A stretch of 64,000 bases of DNA from Gemmatimonadota bacterium (lineage in GTDB: Bacteria > Gemmatimonadota > Gemmatimonadetes > Gemmatimonadales > Gemmatimonadaceae), in NCBI GenBank assembly GCA_003155795.1, contig PMEM01000034.1, positions 1-64,000 of the forward strand, in the 5' to 3' direction. The translations under genes were made by a program, and so were the position numbers. The notes below the pieces were generated by a model. It saw only the letters and a program-made list of their open reading frames with translations, did no database searches and had not been told where the DNA came from. This document shows, one piece after another, positions 46,529 to 55,148 of the stretch. Each line of letters starts with the position of its first letter. Position 1 is the first letter of the stretch.

Positions 46529-48046
46529 ATGAGCATGCCGCGATCCATCCGGCCGCACTCCGAGGCTCCCGAGGACGCGTACGAGCGCGAACGTCTGGAT
46601 AGCGTGCGTCCGGCTGACTGGCACAACCCGCAGCCAGCACCGCGCTACGATCTGGTAATCATCGGCGCCGGCAGCGCTGGCCAGGTTGCGGCATACGCCG
46701 CGGCCGCGCTCGGTGCCAGGGTCGCTCTGGTAGAGCACAATCTCTTTGGCGGCAATTGCCTGAACATTGGTTGCGTGCCGTCCAAGTCGCTCATTCGCAC
46801 TTCGCGTGTGTACGCCGAAATGCGAAACGCAGAGCAGTACGGTGTGCAGAGGCCGGCTGATATTCAGGTTGATTTTGCCGCTGTAATGCGGCGCATGCGC
46901 GGTATTCGCGCTCGCATCAGCCGCGCGGCGTCGGTACACCGGTTGGTCGCGGCGAACGTGGACGTGTTCTTTGGCGACGCTCGTTTCACGGACTCCGACT
47001 CATTGACAGTCGGGGACACCCCGCTCCAGTTCAAGAAGGCGCTCATCGCAACCGGCGCGCGACCGGACACGCCCTCCATCCCGGGTCTGGCCGAGTCCGG
47101 GTACTTCACCAACGAGACAATCTTCAATATCACGGAAGCGCCCCGCCGTCTGCTAGTCATCGGCGGCGGCCCACTCGGTTGCGAGATGGCGCAGGCGTTC
47201 TGTCGATTCGGCGTGCACACCATCATCGTACAGGAACGACCGCTCTTCTTGCCCAGAGAAGAGCGTGATGCGGCCCAGATCCTGGCTGATTCCTTCGCGC
47301 GTGATGGCATGGAAATACGGCTGAACTGCAAAGCGGTCGCCGTGCGCGCGGAGAACGGAGAAAAACTCGTCGATCTCATCAGCGACGACTACAGGAGTAC
47401 GGTTGCGGTCGATGCGATTCTCACCGGCACCGGTCGAGTACCCAACGTGGACGAGTTGAATCTGGACGCAGCGGGGGTGGCTTACGACAACACGGTTGGT
47501 GTGCACATCGACGACTTCCTGCGGACCGATAATCACCGCATCTACGCGGCGGGCGATGCATGTCTGCCGGACAAGTTCAATCACACGGCCGATGCGTCTG
47601 CACGCATAGCGATTCGGAATGCGCTTCAGTCTGGCCACGAACGGCTCAGCGAGCTCGTCATTCCGTGGTGTACATACACCGATCCGGAAATCGCGCACGT
47701 GGGCATGTACGTGCGGCAGGCTCTCGAACACGAGATTCCAGTGAAGACATTCACAGTGCCGATGCACGACGTGGATCGTGCCATAACGGACGATGATGAG
47801 ATGGGCTTCGTGAAGATTCACGTGCGCGAAGGAACAGACCAAATACTAGGCGCCACTATTGTGGCCCGTCACGCTGGCGAGATGATCAACGAGATTACGC
47901 TGGCGATGGTGGCCGGAGTTGGACTGAGCACCATTGCTCGTACCATTCACTCGTACGGCACGCAGGCCGAGGGGATCAAGCTTGCCGCCGACGCCTACGA
48001 GCGCACGCGCACCGCTGCCGCAACGGGTTCCCGTTCAGAATCCTGA
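46529..48046 (+). CDS. Pyridine nucleotide-disulfide oxidoreductase (mercuric reductase/Lpd-like)
   Basis: 505 residues from ATG 46529. FAD motif DLVIIGAGSAGQVAAYAAAALG, redox-active pair GGNCLNIGCVPSKSL (Cys-x4-Cys), NAD(P) motif LLVIGGGPLGCEMAQAF, IYAAGDACLPDKF and a C-terminal dimerization domain. The catalytic His-Glu pair of the partner chain reads HSYGTQAE, not the classic HPT-SE. An extra N-terminal arm of about 55 polar residues precedes the FAD motif. No second Cys pair of MerA type is present. It overlaps the convergent MFS gene by 52 bases. Confidence 0.9.
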   Translation: MSMPRSIRPHSEAPEDAYERERLDSVRPADWHNPQPAPRYDLVIIGAGSAGQVAAYAAAALGARVALVEHNLFGGNCLNIGCVPSKSLIRTSRVYAEMRNAEQYGVQRPADIQVDFAAVMRRMRGIRARISRAASVHRLVAANVDVFFGDARFTDSDSLTVGDTPLQFKKALIATGARPDTPSIPGLAESGYFTNETIFNITEAPRRLLVIGGGPLGCEMAQAFCRFGVHTIIVQERPLFLPREERDAAQILADSFARDGMEIRLNCKAVAVRAENGEKLVDLISDDYRSTVAVDAILTGTGRVPNVDELNLDAAGVAYDNTVGVHIDDFLRTDNHRIYAAGDACLPDKFNHTADASARIAIRNALQSGHERLSELVIPWCTYTDPEIAHVGMYVRQALEHEIPVKTFTVPMHDVDRAITDDDEMGFVKIHVREGTDQILGATIVARHAGEMINEITLAMVAGVGLSTIARTIHSYGTQAEGIKLAADAYERTRTAAATGSRSES

Positions 48047-49257
48047 GCGTTGCCGCGTACGCGACTTACAACCGCGATGAACACCATAAGAGCGACCATT
48101 CCTACCCCCGCTTCCGTGAACAGCATTCCGTTCGTTCCCCACGTGTCGTGGGACCAGCCATCCACACGCAGCATGCCGAGGCTGAATAGCGTGTTGAGCG
48201 CGAAGAACAGGTTGATCTTGGTAGCTGCCGCTGTGCTTCCTATAATCGCGAGCACCAGCCCGGTAAACGACGCGGCCACCATCCCGAGCGTGAAGGTGTA
48301 AAAGAGAGTTGACGTCGCGTAGCCGACGGCGGTGCGCGGCGAGAGCGCCATCACCACGCATGCCACAAGACCCAAAGCGCATGACAGCGCGTACGCCGTA
48401 GGCTTGTGTACACGATCGGCCAGACGTCCGCCCGCGAAGCAACCCAGAACGATCGCCACTCCGCCACCTGCTCCGAGCACGGCCGAAACGGTATCCGCGG
48501 GCGCGCTCCATTCCGCGCCGAGTGAGCCGAACAGGAACTGCGCGGCCCCAGTACCGATTGGGAGTACTGCGAGAAGAAGCACGATGCGGCCAGCGCGCGA
48601 GCGGATCAACAAGTTCAAATTGCGCAGCGCGTCGGTCGCGCGCGCGGCGACTGACGAATTTGCGAGCTCACGTTCCGGCTCATCCAATAGCGGCAGCACA
48701 GTCGCGCATGCGCCGATGATCGCGGCGAGTATCAATCCTGCCGTCACCGGCGACGAAACGTGCGTCATGAGCCAGAGGCCCACGCCGCCACCTGCAGTCT
48801 GCCCGAACTGGTTGCCCGACTGGAACCACCCAGCCGCGCGGCCACGCAGCGCAGCCGGGGTGTTATACACCATCAGTCCCTCCGTCGCGAAGGCGAGGAA
48901 GGTGCCAGCGACACTGGTGAGGAGCACCAGCAGCGAGACGAGCGGCAACGTGTGAATGGAGAGCGGAATAGCAGTGAGCGCAACAAGCCCTGCGGATATC
49001 ATCACGACCGACAGGAGATACCAGCGCTTGCGAGACAGCGTGTAGTCGCCAAGGGGCGCCCAGAGAAACTTCCATCCCGCTGCCAGGAACGACATACCGA
49101 CCACGCCTGCGATCGCCGACAGCGGCACTCCCGCGCGCCTTCCGAGGAAGCCAAGGGCGATGGCCGGAAAACCGAAGGTGAGGCCGTATGGGAAGTACAA
49201 CACGGCCCAGACCCACGGGTGCCGAACCCTGGTAGCGGCGGCCGCGGAAGCGGTCAT
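47995..49257 (-). CDS. Major facilitator superfamily transporter (AmpG-like)
   Basis: 420 residues from ATG 49257. Twelve hydrophobic segments can be traced. The loop between segments 2 and 3 reads GDYTLSRKRWYL, and FATEGLMVYNTPAALRGRAAGWFQSGNQFGQ resembles AmpG and related permeases. The longer frame from 49356 runs into the divergent ABC gene's leader and is less likely. The 3' end overlaps the convergent oxidoreductase gene by 52 bases. AmpG-like members carry muropeptides or siderophores; the substrate here is open. Confidence 0.88.
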   Translation of the reverse strand: MTASAAAATRVRHPWVWAVLYFPYGLTFGFPAIALGFLGRRAGVPLSAIAGVVGMSFLAAGWKFLWAPLGDYTLSRKRWYLLSVVMISAGLVALTAIPLSIHTLPLVSLLVLLTSVAGTFLAFATEGLMVYNTPAALRGRAAGWFQSGNQFGQTAGGGVGLWLMTHVSSPVTAGLILAAIIGACATVLPLLDEPERELANSSVAARATDALRNLNLLIRSRAGRIVLLLAVLPIGTGAAQFLFGSLGAEWSAPADTVSAVLGAGGGVAIVLGCFAGGRLADRVHKPTAYALSCALGLVACVVMALSPRTAVGYATSTLFYTFTLGMVAASFTGLVLAIIGSTAAATKINLFFALNTLFSLGMLRVDGWSHDTWGTNGMLFTEAGVGMVALMVFIAVVSRVRGNAQDSEREPVAAAVRVRS

Positions 49258-49342
49258 GGGCGAGAAGGTAGCATCGCCCCCACCGTGCGCTAGTAGCGCG
49301 GACCCACGGTGCAGCCATTCGACGCTGTCGCTAAGATTCGTC

Positions 49343-50248
49343 GTGACTTCCGTCATCTCCGTCTCACATCTGGGTAAGCGCTACGGCCGAACCGTCGCCG
49401 TGCAGGACGTCTCGCTCGAAGTATTCGAGGGTGAGATCTTCGGACTCATCGGTCCAAATGGCGCCGGCAAGACGACCACGATGGAGTGCATCGAGGGTAA
49501 TCGCGTTGCTGACCGTGGAACGATCTCGGTACTCGGCCTCGACCCGCGGCGCGATGCCAACGCACTGCGGCAGCGGATCGGCGTGCAGCACCAGGAGGCC
49601 CAGCTCCAGAAGCGCATCAAGGTCTGGGAAGCGGTCGACCTCTGGGCGTCGCTGTATCCGCGAGTCGTGGATACCGATACGTTGCTTGTCCGGCTGGGAC
49701 TTGAGGCGAAGCGCGATGCATGGTTCATGACGCTCTCGGGCGGTCAGAAGCAGCGGCTCTTCATCGCGCTCGCCCTCATTCACGAGCCCGAAGTCGTTTT
49801 CCTGGACGAGCTCACTACCGGGCTCGATCCTCAGGCTCGTCGGACAATCTGGGCGCTCGTGACCGGCATCAGGGACAAGGGGACGACTGTCTTCCTCACG
49901 ACGCATCTGATGGAAGAGGCCGAGCGGCTGTGCGACCGCGTCGCGATCATCGAGCACGGATGCATCATCGAGCTTGGCACACCCGCAGAACTAGTGCAGA
50001 GACACTGTCCTGAAAGGACGGTGGTATTCACGAGCGACGATGAGGATGTCGCCGACCGAATGACGAGCCTGGGCGCGATCGAACGAAATGGCGTTGCGTA
50101 TACGATTCGTGGAGCGGGCGACGACTTTGTGACCGGTGTCATCAATGTCATCGCGCGCGAGGGCATTCGCGTGCGCGGCTTCCGTACGGAGATCCCGACG
50201 CTCGAGGATGTGTTCCTCAAGCTGACCGGCCACGGAATCAGGGACTGA
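49343..50248 (+). CDS. ABC-2 type transporter ATPase (drug/lipid export type)
   Basis: 301 residues from GTG 49343. Walker A GPNGAGKTTT, Q-loop IGVQHQEAQLQ, signature LSGGQKQRLFIALALI, Walker B VVFLDELTTGLD and switch TTHLMEEAE are present. A C-terminal domain of about 80 residues ends in TLEDVFLKLTG, typical of CcmA/DrrA-type exporters. Glu replaces Pro in the usual DEPTTGLD box (DELTTGLD), also seen in some relatives. The permease gene follows after 2 bases. Divergent from the MFS gene with an 85-base gap. Confidence 0.94.
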   Translation: MTSVISVSHLGKRYGRTVAVQDVSLEVFEGEIFGLIGPNGAGKTTTMECIEGNRVADRGTISVLGLDPRRDANALRQRIGVQHQEAQLQKRIKVWEAVDLWASLYPRVVDTDTLLVRLGLEAKRDAWFMTLSGGQKQRLFIALALIHEPEVVFLDELTTGLDPQARRTIWALVTGIRDKGTTVFLTTHLMEEAERLCDRVAIIEHGCIIELGTPAELVQRHCPERTVVFTSDDEDVADRMTSLGAIERNGVAYTIRGAGDDFVTGVINVIAREGIRVRGFRTEIPTLEDVFLKLTGHGIRD

Positions 50249-50250
50249 CG

Positions 50251-51006
50251 ATGCCGAGCAGAGTGTTGCGCGGGTTCTGGAAGCTTACCTGGCTCGAGAC
50301 CAAGATCTTTGCGCGCGAACCGATGGGATTCGTCGGCACGCTGCTCGTGCCACTCTTGATTTTTGTGATAATTGGACGCGCCTTCGGCTTGAACAAACCG
50401 ATGACCGCACCGACAGGCGCGGCTCCGTTCAACGTTGCCATCCTGGCAGTGATATTCATCGCGATCAGCGCAGTGCAATCGCTGGTGGCGATCATCTCCA
50501 TCTACAGAGAAGGCGGCATCCTCAAGAGGCTCCGCTCAACGCCGCTGTCGCCGGTGACGATCATGGGCGCGCAGGTTGTCGTGAAGCTCATGTTCACGGT
50601 GATCAGTCTCGCGCTGCTGATGCTCGCGGGCAGACGGCTTTTTCCGGACGTGATGCGTGTAAACGTGTTCAGCTTCACCGCGGCTGTAGTCCTGAGCACA
50701 TTCAGCATCCTCTCACTTGGTTTCGTGCTTGCGAGTCTAGTGCCTACCGCGCGATTCGCCCAGCCGATCAGCGCGGCGGTTCTCTACCCCATGCTCGCGT
50801 TGTCAGGACTTTTCTATCCAGTGAATCGATTTCCACCCGCGCTCCGGTGGTTCGCGTATCTGTTTCCGACGACACATGCCGTTGCGCTGTTACAGGGCGT
50901 GTGGAACGGATCCGGCTGGGGTGCGCACTGGCTAAACGTCGCGGCGTTGCTGGTGCTGTTCGGTGGGTACACAGCGCTCTCGACCAGGGTTTTTCGCTGG
51001 GAGTGA
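50251..51006 (+). CDS. ABC-2 type transporter permease
   Basis: 251 residues with six membrane segments and the ABC-2 signature region: ETKIFAREPMGFVGTLLVPLLIF, IYREGGILKRLRSTPLSPVTIM, SILSLGFVLASLVPTARFAQPI and AVLYPMLALSGLFYPVNRFP. It pairs with the ATPase gene 2 bases upstream to form an exporter with two copies of each subunit. Substrate unknown; related pairs export drugs, lipids or polysaccharide precursors. Confidence 0.93.
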   Translation: MPSRVLRGFWKLTWLETKIFAREPMGFVGTLLVPLLIFVIIGRAFGLNKPMTAPTGAAPFNVAILAVIFIAISAVQSLVAIISIYREGGILKRLRSTPLSPVTIMGAQVVVKLMFTVISLALLMLAGRRLFPDVMRVNVFSFTAAVVLSTFSILSLGFVLASLVPTARFAQPISAAVLYPMLALSGLFYPVNRFPPALRWFAYLFPTTHAVALLQGVWNGSGWGAHWLNVAALLVLFGGYTALSTRVFRWE

Positions 51007-51134
51007 GTCGGGCGAGCGGGGGTCGATGGATCCGCATACCTTACGTTACCGCACCCGGGGCCGTGGATCCGAACCCAGCGTCACCCGGCAACCGCATGCG
51101 TCCGCGATGCCATACTATCCGGAGGATCTCCTCA

Positions 51135-51662
51135 ATGCGTAACGCCATTATCGTCGTCATTGCAGCGCTTCTTGCCGGGCCACCGTTGCGCGCGCAGATT
51201 TCTCCGGCCGATCCGTTGCTTGATCATCTCATCGGACACTGGGTGTTGCGGGGGCCGATGGCTGGGAAACCTGTCGTGCACGACGTCACCTTCCGATGGG
51301 TACTGAATTCAGAATACGTGGAGATGCACGAGGTATCCCGCGAACTGACCGGTACGGGGAAACCCGCGTACGAAGCCATCGTCTACATGGGTCGTGACCC
51401 GCACACGCGGGAATACTCGGCGCTCTGGCTCGACAACACTGCGTATGGCGCATTCAAGCCAGCTGGGGTGGGGCGCGGAATCGCCGCTGCCGATTCGATC
51501 CCGTTTGTCTTTATCTACTCGCCAGCCAGTCGCTTCCATACGACGTTCGTGTACAATCGGACCTCGGACACCTGGGCGTGGCACATGGATAGCGATGACG
51601 CAGGCAGGCGAAGCTCTTTCGCTCGAGTGACGCTCACGCGATCCGGTTCCCAAAAACGATAA
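51135..51662 (+). CDS. Secreted DUF1579-like protein
   Basis: 175 residues. ATG 51135 follows GGAGG at good spacing and begins a signal peptide (MRNAIIVVIAALLAGPPLRAQ). The mature part has the lipocalin-like pattern HLIGHWVLRGPMAGKPV, FRWVLNSEYVEMHEVS, YEAIVYMGRDPHTREYSALWLDN and TSDTWAWHMDSDDAG. This fits secreted DUF1579-like beta-barrel proteins. The frame upstream to 50847 is a shadow of the permease gene. Function unknown. Confidence 0.82.
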   Translation: MRNAIIVVIAALLAGPPLRAQISPADPLLDHLIGHWVLRGPMAGKPVVHDVTFRWVLNSEYVEMHEVSRELTGTGKPAYEAIVYMGRDPHTREYSALWLDNTAYGAFKPAGVGRGIAAADSIPFVFIYSPASRFHTTFVYNRTSDTWAWHMDSDDAGRRSSFARVTLTRSGSQKR

Positions 51663-51771
51663 TCGGTATCCGAGACACAAGAGCGAGCCCCAGTGCGTAT
51701 GGTTATCTATCCGGTGCGGTTTCGGAAACTATCGAGCATCGCACGTCACACCTCGCGCTCAAGAGATATTC

Positions 51772-52434
51772 ATGTGCTTTTCGGCGACCGCCAGCTTCAC
51801 CAGCAGTGCCGTAGTCGCCGTTGTCGGCGTCGCTACCGTGGCGATCAGCCGCGGGCCACGCGAATGGCTCTTTGCGTCCCTCCCGCTACTGTTTGCGGCT
51901 CATCAGTTTGCGGAAGGTGCAGTGTGGCTCGCGTTGACTGGCAATGGAGCACTGGGCGGAGTCGGGCCGTGGGGATTCATGTACATGCTTTATGCGCAGG
52001 GTGTGCTCCCATTGCTGGTGCCGCTCAGCGTCTGGCTTATCGAACCCAGTCGTCGGCGCAAGCGGATGGTGCTCCCCTTTCTCGTGCTCGGCGCTGCTCT
52101 TACGCTCTATCAGTTGTGGACTCTGGTGCATTTCCCCACTGCAATCTTTGTAGAGAGTCACAGCGTCGCCTACAGAAACCCAGGCAGCAGTAATACGCTC
52201 GTCGCAACGCTCTACGTGATCGCGACATGCGGCTCATTGTTTTTTTCTGAATATCGCGACATTGTCGCGCTCGGCGCGGTGAACCTGATTGGCGTTCTGG
52301 TCGTCCTATGGGTCAAGCAGTACGCATTTACATCGGTCTGGTGTGCTTATGCAGCAGTGGTCAGCATCCTGATCTATTTTTACTTCCGTCGACTCCGCGC
52401 GGCCGATCGGGAACATCGCGTTCTGTTGCACTGA
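51772..52434 (+). CDS. DUF6629-like membrane protein (MCFSATASF start)
   Basis: 220 residues with about seven membrane segments. The first residues MCFSATASFTSS are a hallmark of a family I know only as an uncharacterised membrane protein, followed by WLFASLPLLFAAHQFAEGAVWLAL and YMLYAQGVLPLLVPLSVWL. The HQFAEG and WxL residues within a helix are conserved there. No operon partner is clear; mtfA follows after 36 bases. Function unknown. Confidence 0.8.
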   Translation: MCFSATASFTSSAVVAVVGVATVAISRGPREWLFASLPLLFAAHQFAEGAVWLALTGNGALGGVGPWGFMYMLYAQGVLPLLVPLSVWLIEPSRRRKRMVLPFLVLGAALTLYQLWTLVHFPTAIFVESHSVAYRNPGSSNTLVATLYVIATCGSLFFSEYRDIVALGAVNLIGVLVVLWVKQYAFTSVWCAYAAVVSILIYFYFRRLRAADREHRVLLH

Positions 52435-52470
52435 CTGGCCAGACACCGGCATCATCGCAGGATTATACCC

Positions 52471-53250
52471 ATGGTCTTCGGTCTCAAACAACGCCGACGA
52501 AAGAAGCGTCGCGCAGAGCCTGTACCGGCCGCGTGGCTGGCGATCATCGAGCGAAACGTTGGAATCTTCAAGCGTCTCCCGCTTGCGGATCGGACCGAGC
52601 TGCTCGGTCATGTGCTGGTATTTCTCGCGGAGAAGCATTTCGAGGGCGCAGGCGGGCTCGAATTGACGGACGAGATTCGCGTAACGATTGCGGCTCAGGC
52701 GTGTATTCTGCTGCTGCATCGTGATACGGACTACTACCCGAATCTGACGTCCATCATCGTCTATCCGACTGCGTACGTTGCCGAGCAGACCGCTCCGATC
52801 GGCGGCGGTATCTGGCAGGAGGGTGCGCAGGGCCGATTCGGGGAAACCGGCCAGAATCTGGGCGCGCTCGTGCTCGCATGGGACGAGGCGAAGCGCGGCG
52901 CGCGGCTTCCATCTGATGGCGCGAACGTTGTGCTGCACGAGTTCGCGCATCAACTCGATTTTGAGGATGGTGTCACCGACGGGACTCCCGCGCTTGCGAC
53001 GCGTGCAGCGTATGCGGCGTGGGCGCGCGTGATGAGCGCAGAGTTCGAATCGCTGCGCAGCGCCGACGACAGTGGCGCGCCAACGCTACTGGACAAGTAC
53101 GGCGCGACGAATCAGGCCGAATTCTTCGCGGTGATTACAGAAGCCTTCTTCGAGCGACCACGGGCGTTACGCGCGCGTCATCCTGAACTGTATTCGGAAC
53201 TGCAGGAGTTTTACGAACAGGACCCGGTGCAGTATTCAAGCGAAGAGTGA
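52471..53250 (+). CDS. mtfA: MtfA-type zinc peptidase (M90)
   Basis: 259 residues. The zinc motif HEFAH is at residues 156-160 (LHEFAHQLDFEDG), with a later Glu in VITEAFFERP as third ligand. A Lys/Arg-rich start is followed by the conserved helix LLGHVLVFLAEKHFEGAGGLELTDE and IIVYPTAY. In E. coli MtfA is a cytosolic aminopeptidase that binds the regulator Mlc and so affects sugar uptake. No Mlc or PTS gene is in the window, so only the peptidase assignment is firm. Confidence 0.94.
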   Translation: MVFGLKQRRRKKRRAEPVPAAWLAIIERNVGIFKRLPLADRTELLGHVLVFLAEKHFEGAGGLELTDEIRVTIAAQACILLLHRDTDYYPNLTSIIVYPTAYVAEQTAPIGGGIWQEGAQGRFGETGQNLGALVLAWDEAKRGARLPSDGANVVLHEFAHQLDFEDGVTDGTPALATRAAYAAWARVMSAEFESLRSADDSGAPTLLDKYGATNQAEFFAVITEAFFERPRALRARHPELYSELQEFYEQDPVQYSSEE

Positions 53251-53367
53251 GTCCGGTGAGCTTATCAGCCCGTCATCTGACTTTCGGAGAACGAGGTGAT
53301 GTGGACCTGGTGACACAGCGGAGTGGCGCCCTTTTCAATCTCAACGGACGGACGTAGCTTTCATCCA

Positions 53368-53589
53368 ATGAACGATCGAGTGAAGTCGATTCTCTATAAA
53401 AAGCTGAGTGACACACCCGATGCAGGTCTCAGCATTCGTGGAACTCCGCAAGATCGCATCGCGTTGCTCGCCACGCTGACGGCGGAAGCGTGGCTTCTTG
53501 CGGGGCTTTCCGTCCCGGCGTACGAGCGTGCTGCTACACCAGTTCACATTCGATCGCTCCGCGAGGTACCACCGACTGGCGCGCGATGA
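53368..53589 (+). CDS. Small protein coupled to a nucleotidyltransferase, possible antitoxin
   Basis: 73 residues from ATG 53368. It starts MNDRVKSILYKKLSDTPDAG and is mostly helical (RIALLATLTAEAWLLAGL), with a basic tail. The stop overlaps the start of the nucleotidyltransferase gene in ATGA. I recognise this kind of short partner before DUF6036-like nucleotidyltransferases, but no function is established. The overlap and size fit a toxin-antitoxin pair. Confidence 0.6.
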   Translation: MNDRVKSILYKKLSDTPDAGLSIRGTPQDRIALLATLTAEAWLLAGLSVPAYERAATPVHIRSLREVPPTGAR

Positions 53590-54044
53590 ATCCGGACTTT
53601 CTAGAGTTCCTTGCGGCGTTGGTTGAGGCAAATGCCCGGTTCATCGTTGTCGGCGCACATGCTGTAGCCGTGCACGGCGTGCCGCGTGCAACCGGCGACA
53701 TTGATGTATGGATAGATCGGGCACCGGAAAATACTGTGCGTGTATTGCAGGCCCTGACGAACTTTGGCGCATCGACGGCCGCGCTCGCATTGAAACCGGC
53801 GGACCTGGAAGTTCCGGAAACCGTGGTGCAGATCGGGCTCGCGCCGCGCAGGATCGACATCCTGACGGATGTCACGGGGCTGAGATTCGACCAGGCCTGG
53901 AATCAACGCGCTGTTCACGAGGTTGGCGCACTTGCCATCCCGTTCCTGGGACGAGACGATCTCGTCCGCAACAAGCGGGCATCTGGACGTTACAAGGATC
54001 TTGGCGATCTCGAAGCGCTCGGAGAAGATCCACAGGCGTCGTAA
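53586..54044 (+). CDS. MNT/DUF6036-like nucleotidyltransferase
   Basis: 152 residues. The core is FIVVGAHAVAVHGVPRATGDIDVWIDR, here quoted in two parts as GAHAVAVHGVPRA and TGDIDVWID, which has the GxxAxxxHG and DxD elements of minimal nucleotidyltransferases. RIDILTDVTGL supplies the third Asp. A C-terminal KRASGRYKDLGDLEAL is typical of AbiEii/DUF6036 proteins. ATG 53586 overlaps the stop of the small upstream gene. Likely the enzymatic half of a two-gene toxin-antitoxin-like unit. Confidence 0.82.
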   Translation: MNPDFLEFLAALVEANARFIVVGAHAVAVHGVPRATGDIDVWIDRAPENTVRVLQALTNFGASTAALALKPADLEVPETVVQIGLAPRRIDILTDVTGLRFDQAWNQRAVHEVGALAIPFLGRDDLVRNKRASGRYKDLGDLEALGEDPQAS

Positions 54045-54168
54045 CGTTCGCGGCGCAGCATGTGATTCAATCCATGGACGGGATCGCGCCATAACAACCA
54101 TCGCCGATTGTCGCGATGCCCCTTCAATTTGTCACCATCAATAGTCAACGACTTCCAGACTTAACGCC

Positions 54169-54561
54169 ATGACTCATCGCTTCATCCACAGCGCCAATCT
54201 TCCAAAACCAGCGGGCCCTTATTCTCCGGGTATCGGTTTCGAGCGACTCATCATCGTGTCCGGCCAGGGCGCCATGGATCCTTCCACCGGGAAGCTTGCT
54301 GGGCCTGATACTGCAAGTCAGACTCGGCAGTGCCTCGCGAATATCCGGGCTATTCTTCAGGCAGATGGGTCCGACCTGCAATACGTGCTTCGATGTGGTG
54401 TCTTCCTGATCGACATGAAGGAGTTCGCATTGATGAACGGTGCGTATCAGGAGGTGTTCGGCGAGCACAGGCCAGCGCGGACCACAATTCAGGCCGCTGG
54501 ATTGCCGGGCGATGGTATGCGAGTGGAGATCGACTGCATCGCCTACCGGCCGGATCGCTAG
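54169..54561 (+). CDS. RidA family protein (enamine/imine deaminase)
   Basis: 130 residues of the YjgF/YER057c/UK114 fold. It has KPAGPYSPGI near the start, VSGQGAMDP in the core and HRPARTTIQAAGLPGDGMRVEIDCIAY at the end, quoted here in parts. RidA hydrolyses reactive 2-aminoacrylate; its key Arg lies in the P-x-R-T segment, which is present. It stands between the nucleotidyltransferase and a DinB gene. Confidence 0.93.
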   Translation: MTHRFIHSANLPKPAGPYSPGIGFERLIIVSGQGAMDPSTGKLAGPDTASQTRQCLANIRAILQADGSDLQYVLRCGVFLIDMKEFALMNGAYQEVFGEHRPARTTIQAAGLPGDGMRVEIDCIAYRPDR

Positions 54562-54604
54562 GAGTTCGGCATGGTCGTTGTAGTATTGTAATTCGGAGGA
54601 CTCA

Positions 54605-55096
54605 ATGGACGAAGACAGTGTAGTCGTGCGTAGCCGAGCAATTATCGCATCGGCGCTGGACTGGAAACAGGCGCACGCAACTTTCGATGATGCTGTGGCT
54701 GGGCTCAAGGTTGAACTTCGCGGGAAGCGACCTGAGCATTATCCGCACTCGGCGTGGGAGTTGGTGGAGCACCTTCGCCGCGCGCAGGCGGATCTTCTCG
54801 AATTCATGACCAATGCGTCGTACGCGCCACCCAAATGGCCGGACACCTACTGGCCAATTGAATCTGAGCCACCGACCGCGAAGGCGTGGGACGAGAGCAT
54901 TGCGGCCGTGCAGCGCGACCGACAGACGATCAAGGAGCTCGCAACGCGACCGACGCTCGACATCACGGCAGCGATTCCGTGGGGCGATGGACAGACGTAC
55001 CTGCGCACGATTCTGGTCGCGATCGACCATGCTGCGTATCATGTCGGGCAATTGATTGCGGTGCGCATTCTGCTCGGTGCGTGGCCCGCTGCATGA
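54605..55096 (+). CDS. DinB-like four-helix protein
   Basis: 163 residues. The helical pattern HYPHSAWELVEHLRRAQADLLEF, W-P-D-T-YWP and IDHAAYHVGQLIAVRILLG fits the DinB/YfiT family. Possible metal ligands are His in AWELVEH and the two His in DHAAYH. GGAGG precedes ATG 54605 at 5 bases. Cytosolic, function unknown; some relatives are bacillithiol-dependent transferases. Confidence 0.85.
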   Translation: MDEDSVVVRSRAIIASALDWKQAHATFDDAVAGLKVELRGKRPEHYPHSAWELVEHLRRAQADLLEFMTNASYAPPKWPDTYWPIESEPPTAKAWDESIAAVQRDRQTIKELATRPTLDITAAIPWGDGQTYLRTILVAIDHAAYHVGQLIAVRILLGAWPAA

Positions 55097-55148
55097 TGGC
55101 GCGCCTGTTCTCCATATATAGAAGCCGACACTACAGTCATCCGACCTG

